A stretch of 60,620 nucleotides of DNA. Origin: JBFMDN01 sp040753915. GTDB lineage: Bacteria > Desulfobacterota > Desulfomonilia > Desulfomonilales > Desulfomonilaceae. Within the stretch, counting starts at the first letter, position 1, and every line of letters begins with the position of its first letter. The DNA lies in assembly GCA_040753915.1 (NCBI GenBank), contig JBFMDN010000034.1, forward strand, positions 1-60,620, read 5' to 3'. Of this stretch, positions 34,201-43,724 are shown one piece after another. Made by a program: the position numbers and the translations under genes. Under the pieces are notes generated by a model that ran no database searches, had not been told where the DNA came from, and saw nothing but the letters and a program-made list of their open reading frames with translations.

Positions 34201-34371
34201 GTTTGTCTGGCGTGGGGAGGTGCTGCCCCTCTCAACCGACCGCTGGCGTTGACTGTGGGCAGCGGCCTGGTTGCGTCCACAGTGTTCACGTTGTTTCTCG
34301 TTCCCGTCGTTTATAGTCTCGTGGCTCGCTTTGCGACGGGCGGGCCGAGGGACAGCTCCCCGGGAGACTAA
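31282..34371 (+). CDS. RND efflux transporter, first of a tandem pair
   Basis: A 1029-residue AcrB-superfamily inner-membrane pump with the duplicated layout: a TM helix, a large periplasmic porter loop, TM2-6, a second loop and TM8-12. TM4 reads LGVGMLVDNSIVVLEVINR, keeping the first proton-relay Asp but with Asn at the second; TM10 reads LGIAVNNAILIVV. Both patterns occur in HAE2-like and other RND subfamilies. It starts with GTG at 31282, right after GGAGA, 11 nt past the adaptor stop. The partner pump follows by 2 nt. Substrate unknown (drugs, lipids or solvents are typical for the family). Confidence 0.9.
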   Translation: MVFILRHPVAVVAIFVGLVLGGALALPFLPIDLLPSLKHPRLLVLTSLENASAEEIESLLTRQVEEAVGTVSGVKRMTSTSTQGVSCVSLLFDWGSPMASAASEVREKLDLIADQLPREAKLPIVIQYDPTEAPILTMALSGSVDLVTLRTFAANNLKNELETVNGVAHVRLRGGLSREIAVWIDRGRMAAHKVDLLAVARRLETANINFPGGQILDGPVQIPIRTVGRFQSLDEMRSVSLGRGTMGGSVTVADVAQVKDWHKSVSSICRVNGQSAVLLGIIKEPAANTIEVTARVLDKFRELEPRLPQGTRLDVVDNEAPFIENALKDLRNQIIIGSLLAFVVLWAGIRALSTAGIIILAIPVCVLSTFAFMRFFSINLNLMSIGGMALGVGMLVDNSIVVLEVINRKRNSAHDMFQGVATAVKEVFPSITAGTITTLAVLLPISFMSGFAQRLFRDFAFTLAVSLLLSLLTAVILVPTIAHWTSRFGKGLGVSSGPPPGLEQSYARLLRIALKHRWIVVALSVTAFTLALLLVYRTGFELLPDVNTGQFRIVLTLPEDSSFERVQKAVDSVERLVAATPGVKSFVTEAGSERGGSGSTIESAIQVERTNQARINVTLEPEFSGTERRRAIIQDLRSRTGSVQDAHVEFVFRGGPLAKAFGDRGSPEVMTLVGDDLLVLSKLGRSIQEALQKTGTFSDLRCTGIVWTKQLKVMIDRYQAAARNLTVEDIAQTIRTAIQGKIVGKFIESDSETDIRVRLSTGENTTIHELQQVPMLVRGGDELVLLGQLASTEPGRGPLEIVRTDQRRSLVFHANVVGTSFSRGEEQALAASRSVELPSGYELRSGMEKSELISSLSDLAWAIGLAVLLVYVVLVVQYESLLWPLVVFSSIPMAIVGPSLALTLAGGFINIQVMIGVLVLLGIAVNNAILIVVCANQLRSAGHPLSTAIVEGSVQRFRPILMTTLTTVFGALPVCLAWGGAAPLNRPLALTVGSGLVASTVFTLFLVPVVYSLVARFATGGPRDSSPGD

Positions 34372-34373
34372 TC

Positions 34374-37300
34374 TTGCGGGCTCTCGTAGCATTTCTGATC
34401 AAGAGACCTATCGGGACCTTGGCTTCCTGCGGCTGCATCCTCATTCTGGGTCTCTTCGCTTTCACCCGCATGCCGCTTCACCTTTACTCTCGGGCGCAAT
34501 TCCCCATCCTGACTATCAGCACCTACCTCTTCGACACAAATCCCGAAGAGATGGAGATTCTCGTAACCAAGAAAATTGAGGAAGCAGTTGCGGACGTTCC
34601 CGGGATACGCAGAATCCAGTCGATCTCTCGCAGCGGCGAATCGCTTGTAACAGTTCAGTTTCACGTGGGCGTCGACCTAAGTGATGCGACGATGGAAGTC
34701 CGCAGCAGAATTCGGAGACTGGTGCCAAATCTTCCCCCTGATGCTCGATTTCCGGTGATAAACCATTTCAGCCCCGCTGATGCTCCGTTAGCGGTGCTCG
34801 CCGTAACGGGCGATGCGTCCTTGGATGCGCTCGGTGCATGGGTAAGCAAGACTCTCAAGCCCCGTCTCGAACGGATCGAGGGCATCTCCGCAGTCCGCGT
34901 TGCCGGAGCTCCCGATTCTCAGATTGTCGTGGACTGCAACACAGGGCGCCTCCAAGCTACGGGCTTGACCATACGAGACGTGGCGGAGGCAATCCGTACG
35001 GGGCACTGCACGCTCCCCGGGGGAATCCTTGTGGCAGACGGCGAGCAATTGGCAGTCAGAACCGTGGGAAGCATGGAAACCATTCAGGAAATTTCCCGTC
35101 AACCCATCAAGGTTACCAGAGGGGGAGGAATTCTTACCGTTGGACAAATAGCCGACGTCTCTCTCGCGAACGAACCTTCAATCGAAATAGTAAGATTGAA
35201 CGGCAAGGATCTCATTACAGTAGCTATCTTCCGGAGAGCGGATTCGGATTTGCTCACCCTTTGGCGCAGTGTTCGATGCGAATTGGACGGGGCCATGGCC
35301 GTGAAAGGATTCAAGCCGCAGGTCGAGGTGATTTTCAATCAGGCCCAAGATCTCCAGGAATCTCTCGATAGACTGAAAGTCCTTGTGCCGCAAGTGGCGC
35401 TGATCACGGGCGCGGTCCTCTTTCTCTTTGTCGGGACCCTGTCCGCTACGTTCGTGGTTCTTGCGGCAGTCCCGTTTTCCCTCTTCGTTGCACTTCTCTT
35501 GATGCACCTGGGAAATATACGATTGGATTTGCTCTCCCTGTCCGCTCTGGCCCTGGGGCTCGGCATACTTGTGGACAATTCGATCGTTGTCATCGAGTCG
35601 GTGACGAGAAACTGGAAGGACGGTTCGGACACCGTTGAAGGAGCCGTCCAGGGTACCGCACATGTTTTTGCTCCCTTGCTCCTCTCCACGCTCTCTACAA
35701 TGATCGTCTTGGTGCCCGTGTTGTTCGTTTCCCAGGACATACGGATGTTTTTTCAGGGGTTCTCGTGGTCGGTGGTCACCAGCCTTGCGGCATCTCTGAT
35801 CGCTGCCCTCGTGCTCGTACCGGTTCTCTTTTTTCTGCTGAATGGGTCCAGACCGATGAGGAACGTTGGCAGCCTGGTCCCGACGCAAAAGCTGGAGGCT
35901 GCATATAGGAAAGTTCTTGTGCTTATAACCGGTCACCCGGTTATGGCCGTGGTTCCTGCCCTCGCGTTCATACTGATCGGGGCCGTGCTGTCCATGAACC
36001 TTACCTATGGGCAAGGTCTGGCAATCAAGCCCAGCGAATTCAAAATATTCATGATCATGGTTCCCGGAACATCCCAGGAGCACGTCAGCGCGCAGGCAAC
36101 TCAGGTCGAGAACGAGCTTCTCCGAATCCCCGGAGTGAAACGAGTTTATTCGCAGGTCCAGGGTAGTCAGGCTCAGATCATGGTCTCCTTTGCGCGACGG
36201 ACAGGTCCCACTGCGGATGCTATAAATGCCCTCAGTGGCTCTGTCGCTTCCTTAGAACAAAGCGGTAAGGCACAATTCCACATTGTCCCCATGGGAGGGG
36301 GAGGTGATGAGAAGACCATTTCACTCCTGTTCCAAGGGCCCTCGGCTGAAGGCCTGTTCGAGCTGTTCTCCTCGCTGAGCCCCATTTTTCGAGACGCTCC
36401 CGGAGTCAAAGACGTCATTGTGAGACAAGGGAGCCCAGAGCCGGCGATCGACATGCGAGTGAGGCATGATTCTACCGGCTTTCACCGAGTTCAGGCCGCT
36501 GACGCGGCACATCAGTTGAGGGCTTACCTGACCGGCCCCATCGCAGCCAAGGTCACTTCAAAGGAACGGCTCATCAACGTCCGAGTACGAGCACAACGGG
36601 ATCGTGCTGAAGGGTTGGCACCTTTTCAACAGTACTTCACTAGGTCCGATGAAGGCGAACATATCCGGCTAAGTGATATCCTTGACCCAATTCACAAGAT
36701 ACGGGTCAGCGAATTGCAGCGAGAGAACCGCCGTCCAGTGGTTCGGTTGAGTCTCGTGATCGAGGACACAGATCCCCTTGTCGTAGCCAGGCATGTGACA
36801 GAAGCTCTCGACAAATCTGACTTCCCCCAAGGGTATAATTACGCTTGGGGCGATGAGATTCACGAAATTCTCCGAGCTCGACGAGAGATGTTCACAGCAG
36901 TTGCCATGGCTCTGGGACTCATTTACATTATGCTCGCAGCCGCAACGAATTCGTTCGTGCGACCTGTGATCATCATGGTTGCTGTGCCATTTGCCGGAGC
37001 AGGGGTTGTCATGGCCATCCACCTCGTGGGAGTCGTTGTGAACATACCTGTGTACGTGGGCATGATAGTACTGTGCGGTCTGGTCATCAACGTGAACATT
37101 GTAATGATCCACACTATGGACAAGCGCGTGGATGCAGGCGAATCTCCGGGCCCTGCAGTGATCGACGGTGCCACCCGAAGATTGCGACCGATACTGATGA
37201 CAGCGCTAACTACCACTCTCGGTGCGCTTCCCATGTCGATCGACCGTGGCGCCGGATCGTATCTATGGGGCCCATTGGCCCTGACCATTTCTGTCGGGGT

Positions 37301-37427
37301 ATTATCCTCCAGCTTGTTTTCATTGCTCTTGACACCATTGCTCTATTCCGCGACGATTCGCAGAAGATCTTTGCAGGGGGGAACCCCAATGTTCGTTGAC
37401 GAATTGGCCAGCGAAAAGCTAACGTGA
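34374..37427 (+). CDS. RND efflux transporter, second of a tandem pair
   Basis: A 1017-residue RND pump, distinctly different from its neighbour. TM4 reads LGLGILVDNSIVVIESVTR (again Asp-Asn), and the TM10 equivalent is more divergent (CGLVINVNIVMIHTMDK). It starts with TTG at 34374, two nt after the previous stop and seven after GGGAG, so translation is probably coupled. Adaptor plus two adjacent RND genes recalls MdtABC-type systems, where the pump is a heterotrimer. An outer-membrane channel must come from elsewhere. The divergent TM10 could mean that only the first subunit carries protons; this is inference. Confidence 0.88.
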   Translation: MRALVAFLIKRPIGTLASCGCILILGLFAFTRMPLHLYSRAQFPILTISTYLFDTNPEEMEILVTKKIEEAVADVPGIRRIQSISRSGESLVTVQFHVGVDLSDATMEVRSRIRRLVPNLPPDARFPVINHFSPADAPLAVLAVTGDASLDALGAWVSKTLKPRLERIEGISAVRVAGAPDSQIVVDCNTGRLQATGLTIRDVAEAIRTGHCTLPGGILVADGEQLAVRTVGSMETIQEISRQPIKVTRGGGILTVGQIADVSLANEPSIEIVRLNGKDLITVAIFRRADSDLLTLWRSVRCELDGAMAVKGFKPQVEVIFNQAQDLQESLDRLKVLVPQVALITGAVLFLFVGTLSATFVVLAAVPFSLFVALLLMHLGNIRLDLLSLSALALGLGILVDNSIVVIESVTRNWKDGSDTVEGAVQGTAHVFAPLLLSTLSTMIVLVPVLFVSQDIRMFFQGFSWSVVTSLAASLIAALVLVPVLFFLLNGSRPMRNVGSLVPTQKLEAAYRKVLVLITGHPVMAVVPALAFILIGAVLSMNLTYGQGLAIKPSEFKIFMIMVPGTSQEHVSAQATQVENELLRIPGVKRVYSQVQGSQAQIMVSFARRTGPTADAINALSGSVASLEQSGKAQFHIVPMGGGGDEKTISLLFQGPSAEGLFELFSSLSPIFRDAPGVKDVIVRQGSPEPAIDMRVRHDSTGFHRVQAADAAHQLRAYLTGPIAAKVTSKERLINVRVRAQRDRAEGLAPFQQYFTRSDEGEHIRLSDILDPIHKIRVSELQRENRRPVVRLSLVIEDTDPLVVARHVTEALDKSDFPQGYNYAWGDEIHEILRARREMFTAVAMALGLIYIMLAAATNSFVRPVIIMVAVPFAGAGVVMAIHLVGVVVNIPVYVGMIVLCGLVINVNIVMIHTMDKRVDAGESPGPAVIDGATRRLRPILMTALTTTLGALPMSIDRGAGSYLWGPLALTISVGVLSSSLFSLLLTPLLYSATIRRRSLQGGTPMFVDELASEKLT

Positions 37428-37858
37428 ATCATACTGCGAAACTGAGTCCATACCTTCACGCGCTGAAAGAGGCAGATGTCGGGATCGAAAAGATGACCTC
37501 TCGAACAATTGAGAGCGTAATTCCGGGGTGAATCGTCGTCATTTCCGGAAATGGTGATGGCGTGGAAATCGGGCCTTGAGACAAGAGGCTACGCTCGGGG
37601 GTGCTGTCGATTTGGCAATTTGCGGAGCACTGGGCAGCGTAGTCTGCCAAGTGGGAGGCTTGTACGGGAGGAACAGACCACTGCTCTCACACGGCAAAGA
37701 GGGTGCAGCACATTCTTCCCTATCAGATCGGCCATTCCTGTTGTCACCTGTCCTACCAGCGTGCTTAAGGGGCTCACGGCCTTATTTTGCCTTTAGGTCC
37801 GATTCTGTGTCACGGCGACGCACAAGTTACGCTATACTTAGGATTACAAGGGGATAGC
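37428..37858. other. Intergenic region, no gene seen
   Basis: 431 nt between the pump operon and the large hybrid kinase. Short open frames on both strands lack ribosome sites and recognisable features. A TATACT at about 37833 could be a -10 element for the kinase, but no good -35 is seen at the right distance. Confidence 0.5.
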
Positions 37859-40800
37859 ATGCTGCAATCCATCAAGCGCCATGTCTTTGTGCCAGTGCAG
37901 GAAGACGACGAATATACGGCGCTCGTGGCCAAGGTGACTAATTCCGTCTGCCTGAGCATGATGGTTTTTCTGCCAGTGCTTGCTCTCGGAATGCTTTTCT
38001 TCTCGGTCGGGAAACCGACCTCGTCCCTTCTTCCGATAGTGACGCTGTTAGTCGTGGTGATCGCATACGGCCTGGCTCGGGGCGGCCGCATTTTGTTTGC
38101 AGGTCGAGTCTTGGTTTACGGACTTTGGTTGGCCTCCACAGCTCTCATCGTCCTCTCTGGAGGAATTCGTACCGTCACTGTAGCCTCTTACATCCTCTGT
38201 ACAGGGCTTGCCGGCATTCTGTCCGGTCATCGAGCGGCTACTATGGTGGGTGTCCTCAGCGGCTTGACGGGCCTTGGTATAACTTTGATGACAAGCCCTG
38301 GGGATCTTGTCGCCAACTACCATCCTATGCAGCCTTGGTCCGATTGGCTCGTTCTGACTTTGTTGCTCGCTTTAACAGTATCAGTGACGAACGTGACTGT
38401 CCGAAGCTTTGCCGACGCGTGGAAAAGAACATCCCAAGGGATCGGAGAGCGCGGCAAGTCACAAGAAAAGGCAGTCAACACGGAAGAGACGCTCAAGGGC
38501 ATCTTGGAGGCGCTTCCGGTCGGCATGCTGTTCACGGAGGACCGACGGATCATGTGGATGAACGAAGCCGGACGGTTGATGTTCGGTCTTGATGGTGAAG
38601 AAGAGTACCTGGAGAAACCGACGGCCATCCTCTATTCTTCCACAGATGAGCGCGAGCGTGCAGAGAGCACCCTCTTTAGAGGACAGAGCTCCACAGATGC
38701 TCGTGAAGTCGAGACCTGTTTGAGACGAAAAAATGGCAATGAGTTCCACGCGCGTATAAGAATTGCACTCGATGATGCCATCGATGCGACGAAACGCTGC
38801 GTGCTTGCTATTTCAGAGGTCTCTGGGAAGACAGATCTTCAGGAAGCCCTCAAGCAGAGCGAGGAGTCATATAAGAATATTATAGAGAGTCTCTACGACA
38901 TATATTACCGTACCGACGATAAAGGCATCGTGACCTGTGTTTCCCCGTCCGTTGAAAGAGTCTTAGGTTACAGGCAAGACGAGGCAATCGGACAGCCTCT
39001 TCGGGACTTATATGCAGACAATTCCGAAAGAGAGCGCTTCCTTGAGCTTATACATCGAGAAGGTCATGTGGAGCAGTTCGAGACGCAGGTGAAGACAAAA
39101 AGTGGCTCCCTTGTCTGGATTTCGACAAATGCTCGCTTGCTCAAAGATGCTGACGGTAACCTTCTTGGAACAGAGGGAATCGCCCGAGATGTCACTAACA
39201 AGAAGAGGACTGAACAGGCCCTTCGCGAAAGTGAGGCCCGTGTCCGACTAAAGCTTGAATCTATCATTCTCCCCGAGGGAGACATTGGCACTCTTGAGCT
39301 GGCTGATGTCATTGACGTGCAGGCCATCCAATCCCTTATGGATGACTTTTTCAGTCTTACCAACATCGGCGTCGGGATCATCGATCTGAAAGGCAAAGTC
39401 CTCGTCTCGACCGGGTGGCAGGATCTTTGCGTCAAGTTCCATCGGTTGCATCCCGAGACTCTTCGAAACTGCCTGGAAAGTGACTTACTGCTTTCTCACG
39501 GCATCGAAGAAGGATCCTTCAAGCTATACAAATGTAAAAACAACATGTGGGACATTGCCACGCCCATCACTGTCGGGGGAAAGCACCTTGGCAACCTTTT
39601 CCTCGGGCAGTTTTTCTTTGACAGCGAAGTGCTAGACTATGAAGCTTTTCGTTCCCAGGCTCGGCAGTACGGGTTCGACGAAGAGGAATACATCGCGGCT
39701 CTTGAACGAGTGCCGAGATGGAGCAAAGCGACAGTAGAAACCGTAATGAGCTTCTATTCCAAGTTTGCCCGCATGGTCTCAGAGCTCAGTCACAGAAATG
39801 TCAACCTGGCAAGGACCTTGACTGAACGGAACAATCTGCTTGATTCCCTGAAGGAGAGTAACCGTCGTCTCGACGCTGCCCAGCGTATCGCGCATGTTGG
39901 CACCTGGGAATGGGATATCGTAAGCGGAGACATCTTCTGGTCGGACGAGCTCTATCGGATCTTCGGTTTGCAGCCAGGAGAAAGGCGTCCCTCTTACGAG
40001 TTGGCTAGGCAGCTCACGCATCCCGATGACACTGCATTGTGGAAAGAGGCCCTCGCTGACTCCCTGGAGTCTGGGGATTCCTTTCGTTTGGACTATAGGG
40101 GACTCAGAGTCGATGGGACGGTAGTGTGGCTTCATAGCGAGGCGAAAGTCGAGAGAGACGATGGGGGGAAGCCCCTCAGAATGCTCGGAACTGCCCACGA
40201 TATCACCGAGCACAAGAGGATCGAGCACGAATTGCGAGCCAGCGAGGAGCGGTATCGCGCAATATTTTCCCACTCGCCCCTCGGCATAATGCACTTTAAC
40301 GAGGACGGCGTGATTGTCGACTTCAATGAGAAGTTCTCGGAGATCATTGGGGCTCCCCGGGAGAAAATTCTTGGATTCAACATGTTGGAGAGCTTGAAAG
40401 ACGAGAAGATGCTCGAAGCCGTCCGAAGTTGTCTCGCGGGTGGCACGGGATTTTATGAGGGAGATTATCTATCCGTCACGGGAAACAAGCTTACTCCCAT
40501 GAGAGCGATTTACAGCAGGATTCTCTCCCTGGAGGGGACTATTTTAGGAGGAGTTGCGCTCTTCGAGGACATCACCGATCGGAGGCACGCAGAGCAGACC
40601 ATCAAGGACCGAGAGCAAATGTTGACTAGCATACTGTCCGCCTCTCCTGTCGGAATTGGGTGGAGCACGGACGACAGGAGAATGCAGTGGGTCAACGACG
40701 CATGGCTCCGCATCTTCGGCTTCCGAGAGGCGGGTGAAATTAAGGGGCACAGCGCAAGGGCCCTATATCCTTCGGACGAAGAATTTGCTCGGGTGGGAGA

Positions 40801-42139
40801 CTTCGTGAGAAGAAGTCTGACAGAATTCAGGGTCACAGAGACAGAAGCAAGGATGGTGCGAAGAAATGGAGCCGTCTTTGATGCTCGTCTGCGTTTCAGG
40901 GCTGTGGACCCTCTGGATCCGCAAAAAGGATTCATCGCAATCGTGGACGACGTGTCGGAGAAGAAAATGGCTGAAGCGGAGCAGGAACACCTTCGCTCCC
41001 AGTTATATCAAGCGCAAAAAATGGAGGCCGTCGGAACATTGGCTGGGGGCATAGCCCACGATTTCAATAACTTACTTCAAGTAATCCTCGGCTACTCCGA
41101 GCTCCTGCTGGCCGAAAAAACTGAAGATGACCCCGAACGTGCGGACCTCCGGACGATCCACCAGGCGGCCCACAGTGGAGCGGAATTGGTCCGGAGCCTT
41201 CTCATGTTCACGAGAAGGGGGGAAACCAAGCCAATCGTAATGAGTCTGAACAGGCAGATAGAGCGAACAGAAAAGTTGTTGCGTCGGGCGATTCCCAAAA
41301 TGATTGAGATTCGATTGGAGTTGGCCGATGATCTGCACAATATTAGCGCAGATCCCGCCCAGATGGAGCAGATTCTCATGAACCTGGCGGTGAATGCCAG
41401 CGATGCAATGCCCCATGGTGGCACTCTCAAAATCGTGACCGCCAATGCGTACCTGGACGAGAGATACTGCAGGCTTCACCCAGAAACAACCCCCGGCGAG
41501 CATGTGCTGCTCTCAGTGTCGGATACGGGGGAGGGAATGTCAGAAGAGACCCAGGAGCACATGTTCGAGCCATTCTTCTCCACGAAGGAGATCGGCAGGG
41601 GAACTGGATTGGGGCTAGCGATGGTTTACGGGATTGTTCACGAGCATGGTGGGAGTATCCGTTGTGTGAGCAAGGTCAACAGCGGGACCACCTTCGAGAT
41701 CTATTTCCCTGCGGTTCGAGCCGCCGCGGAGCCTCCCGATACCCAGTACTGCAAAATGCCCGCAGGGGGCTCCGAAACAATCCTCTTAGTTGACGACGAA
41801 GATCCGGTTCGCGAGCTTGCCCACCGGACTCTGAGCAGAGCCGGGTATAGAGTGCTCACTGCGGTGGACGGGCTGCAAGCCCTCGAGCTCTTCCGGGAAA
41901 ACAGAGACGATGTTTCTCTTGTAATCCTAGACCTCATAATGCCGTCTATGGGAGGAGCCGAGTGCCTTGCGGAGCTTCTCAAGATAGATCCAAGCGTCAG
42001 AGTTCTGATTGCGAGCGGCTACTCGGGAGAAGTCACTGAGGGAGAGGCCCTCCAAAGAGGGGCACGTGGATTTCTCGGGAAACCGTTCCAGCAGGGGGAG
42101 CTGTTGCAGCAGGTTCGTCTCACGTTGGATGGGAAGTGA
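37859..42139 (+). CDS. Giant membrane-anchored hybrid histidine kinase with PocR and multiple PAS domains
   Basis: A 1426-residue sensor. In order: about five membrane segments (about 30-185), two PAS units (about 205-325 and 330-455), a PocR domain (about 475-650; LADVIDVQAIQSLMDDFFSL, CKNNMWDIATPITVGGKHLG), three or four more PAS units (about 670-1060), HisKA with the phospho-histidine in GGIAHDFNNLLQVILGYS, HATPase_c and a C-terminal receiver with D in VILDLIMPSMGG. PocR domains are proposed to bind small hydrocarbon derivatives, first seen in the propanediol regulator PocR. The ATG at 37859 follows AGGGG by five nt; an upstream in-frame start lacks this. No response-regulator gene is adjacent. 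The last third closely resembles the kinase at 49364. Confidence 0.9.
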   Translation: MLQSIKRHVFVPVQEDDEYTALVAKVTNSVCLSMMVFLPVLALGMLFFSVGKPTSSLLPIVTLLVVVIAYGLARGGRILFAGRVLVYGLWLASTALIVLSGGIRTVTVASYILCTGLAGILSGHRAATMVGVLSGLTGLGITLMTSPGDLVANYHPMQPWSDWLVLTLLLALTVSVTNVTVRSFADAWKRTSQGIGERGKSQEKAVNTEETLKGILEALPVGMLFTEDRRIMWMNEAGRLMFGLDGEEEYLEKPTAILYSSTDERERAESTLFRGQSSTDAREVETCLRRKNGNEFHARIRIALDDAIDATKRCVLAISEVSGKTDLQEALKQSEESYKNIIESLYDIYYRTDDKGIVTCVSPSVERVLGYRQDEAIGQPLRDLYADNSERERFLELIHREGHVEQFETQVKTKSGSLVWISTNARLLKDADGNLLGTEGIARDVTNKKRTEQALRESEARVRLKLESIILPEGDIGTLELADVIDVQAIQSLMDDFFSLTNIGVGIIDLKGKVLVSTGWQDLCVKFHRLHPETLRNCLESDLLLSHGIEEGSFKLYKCKNNMWDIATPITVGGKHLGNLFLGQFFFDSEVLDYEAFRSQARQYGFDEEEYIAALERVPRWSKATVETVMSFYSKFARMVSELSHRNVNLARTLTERNNLLDSLKESNRRLDAAQRIAHVGTWEWDIVSGDIFWSDELYRIFGLQPGERRPSYELARQLTHPDDTALWKEALADSLESGDSFRLDYRGLRVDGTVVWLHSEAKVERDDGGKPLRMLGTAHDITEHKRIEHELRASEERYRAIFSHSPLGIMHFNEDGVIVDFNEKFSEIIGAPREKILGFNMLESLKDEKMLEAVRSCLAGGTGFYEGDYLSVTGNKLTPMRAIYSRILSLEGTILGGVALFEDITDRRHAEQTIKDREQMLTSILSASPVGIGWSTDDRRMQWVNDAWLRIFGFREAGEIKGHSARALYPSDEEFARVGDFVRRSLTEFRVTETEARMVRRNGAVFDARLRFRAVDPLDPQKGFIAIVDDVSEKKMAEAEQEHLRSQLYQAQKMEAVGTLAGGIAHDFNNLLQVILGYSELLLAEKTEDDPERADLRTIHQAAHSGAELVRSLLMFTRRGETKPIVMSLNRQIERTEKLLRRAIPKMIEIRLELADDLHNISADPAQMEQILMNLAVNASDAMPHGGTLKIVTANAYLDERYCRLHPETTPGEHVLLSVSDTGEGMSEETQEHMFEPFFSTKEIGRGTGLGLAMVYGIVHEHGGSIRCVSKVNSGTTFEIYFPAVRAAAEPPDTQYCKMPAGGSETILLVDDEDPVRELAHRTLSRAGYRVLTAVDGLQALELFRENRDDVSLVILDLIMPSMGGAECLAELLKIDPSVRVLIASGYSGEVTEGEALQRGARGFLGKPFQQGELLQQVRLTLDGK

Positions 42140-42958
42140 GAGCCCAGGACCGGAGCTGTTTTCACCGCGCTCCACCATAGCGGCGGGAGAATCCGATTTT
42201 CCGCTGATCGGTAGCGACATCCTTGTGCGCTGCTGTTTCACGAGCATTCTGTGTGATGGCTTGAGCGGATTCTTCCTTGGAACTTTCCTTCGCGTCGTTT
42301 CTCTATCAGAATACTACATTTTCGTAGGATTCCCCCTTAGTCGACAACAAGTGGGAGAGACGATTGGATTTCCGACTCTGCCTGGAACACGGGCTCATCC
42401 CCGTCTATTCAAAGTCGACAACAAGTGGGAGAGACGATTGGATTTCCGACTCCATCAGCGCGCAAGTGCCCAGAAAAGACGCGGTCTTTCGCGTCTGTAC
42501 CAGGGGGACTTGCCAGATCTCTCTGGCCGCCCGCTGTGTTTTGGACACGTTGGCCCACTCGGGGGCGTCGGGTCTCCTCCCTCGGTCCCTTCGCGGGACG
42601 GCGTGGAGATTAAACCACAACATCTTGGAATGGCTTTCGATTCAGGTACTGGGGAGTACGTTCCTTTGTGGTATGGAATAATTTCCACAAAGGAAGTTTC
42701 GCCGCAGACATCCTCTGGCTGCACAATACTCGGACCAACAGCGTTGCAGCGATTGGGCGACCGTATTTGCACGAGAGGGGACGAGGTGTTAATATATGGA
42801 AAAGGGATTGGCACTAAAATTGCTGTCCTCCTTGATAACAGGTTGACGAGTGCCAACCTTTTCGATACAGATATCCATAATGCTCGCATTCATCCAACGC
42901 GTGAGGAGGTTTACGAGGTGGGAGAATCGGGTCAAGGATAGGACGAGGAGAACCTCTA
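42140..42958. other. 819-nt intergenic region containing a 40-bp duplication
   Basis: Apart from the exact direct repeat at 42339-42452, no feature is recognised. Open frames on both strands read through the repeat unit out of register with any known family and lack ribosome sites. Confidence 0.55.
42339..42452 (+). repeat. Exact 40-bp direct repeat (period 74)
   Basis: Positions 42339-42378 and 42413-42452 are identical over 40 nt (beginning AGTCGACAACAAGTGGGAGA), separated by 34 nt. This is a recent local duplication or two sites of one kind. It is in non-coding DNA downstream of the giant kinase. Confidence 0.9.
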
Positions 42959-43249
42959 ATGGGAGAACAGAAAACACTAACCGAGATGGCAGAACGAGTA
43001 AAAGAAGGACTGAGAATCGCGCGAGAAGCCGTTGAGGACGAAGCGCTGCTCAAGCTGTGCGACGACCTGGAATACACTTGGGAAACCCTGTGCAGTAATC
43101 TGATCATAGTGGGTGTCGGAATTTCTGCAATGCGATATCGGACACGCGAACAGATCACAGAGCAGCTCAGGCAGTATCTCATGACGATAAAGTCGACCAA
43201 GGAGCAACGGGCCCGATTTTTTGTTCCCGAGACTGAGCACGTGAATTGA
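42959..43249 (+). CDS. Small helical hypothetical protein (96 aa)
   Basis: The ATG at 42959 is preceded by AGGAG at eight nt. The protein is soluble and almost entirely helical, with charged heptad-like stretches (LTEMAERVKEGLRIAREAVE, REQITEQLRQYLMTIKST), two Cys and no signal peptide. No family is recognised. It stands alone between two large genes on the same strand. A long open frame on the opposite strand over the same DNA shows no protein-like character. Confidence 0.65.
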   Translation: MGEQKTLTEMAERVKEGLRIAREAVEDEALLKLCDDLEYTWETLCSNLIIVGVGISAMRYRTREQITEQLRQYLMTIKSTKEQRARFFVPETEHVN

Positions 43250-43724
43250 CCCCGCGACCGGTCTACCTTCCAGAGTGCGGCCCAGGGCTGAACGGATAAT
43301 CCAACGCTGTCCTGGGCCTCCAAAGGACTCGAACAGAGAATTGTCAGCCGAAGATAGAGCAGATCTTCCAGGAAGCGCTGAAGGTGGAGGTCTGCGTCCA
43401 GCACGAACCTTCTGCACGATGGGTCCGAGTGCGCCCTTTTGCGGTGCGAGGGCCACGGTTTCCAGGAAAAGGCGGGGCTGAAACCAGCCCCCACCCTGGG
43501 ATCTCAGCCTCCGCCGGAATGGCTGACCCTCTCTGTCACTTAACTTGCGCACATGGTTTTTGAGGTTACAAGGTATCAGGCTACTGAAGTGCGCTGACGC
43601 GGGGCTTCTTCGAGGCCTATTCCCGATGCTTCGCTGTCAGCACTCCGGAATGAGGATGGGAGCTGAAAATCCGGTTGACTAGGTACCGAAGTCTGTGGCA
43701 TGTTAAAGATTAGAGGGGTTTACG
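43250..43724. other. Intergenic region, no gene seen
   Basis: 475 nt with no supported gene, terminator or repeat on either strand. The ribosome site AGAGGGG of the next gene lies at its right end. Confidence 0.5.

Noticed and set aside
42009..42941. A 310-codon plus-strand frame reading out of the giant kinase
   Set aside because: It starts inside the receiver domain in another frame and reads through the 40-bp duplication; residue composition is not protein-like.
42814..43552. Minus-strand frames of 226 and 191 codons
   Set aside because: Antisense to the better-supported 96-aa gene, rich in Arg/Ser/Pro as expected for a shadow frame.
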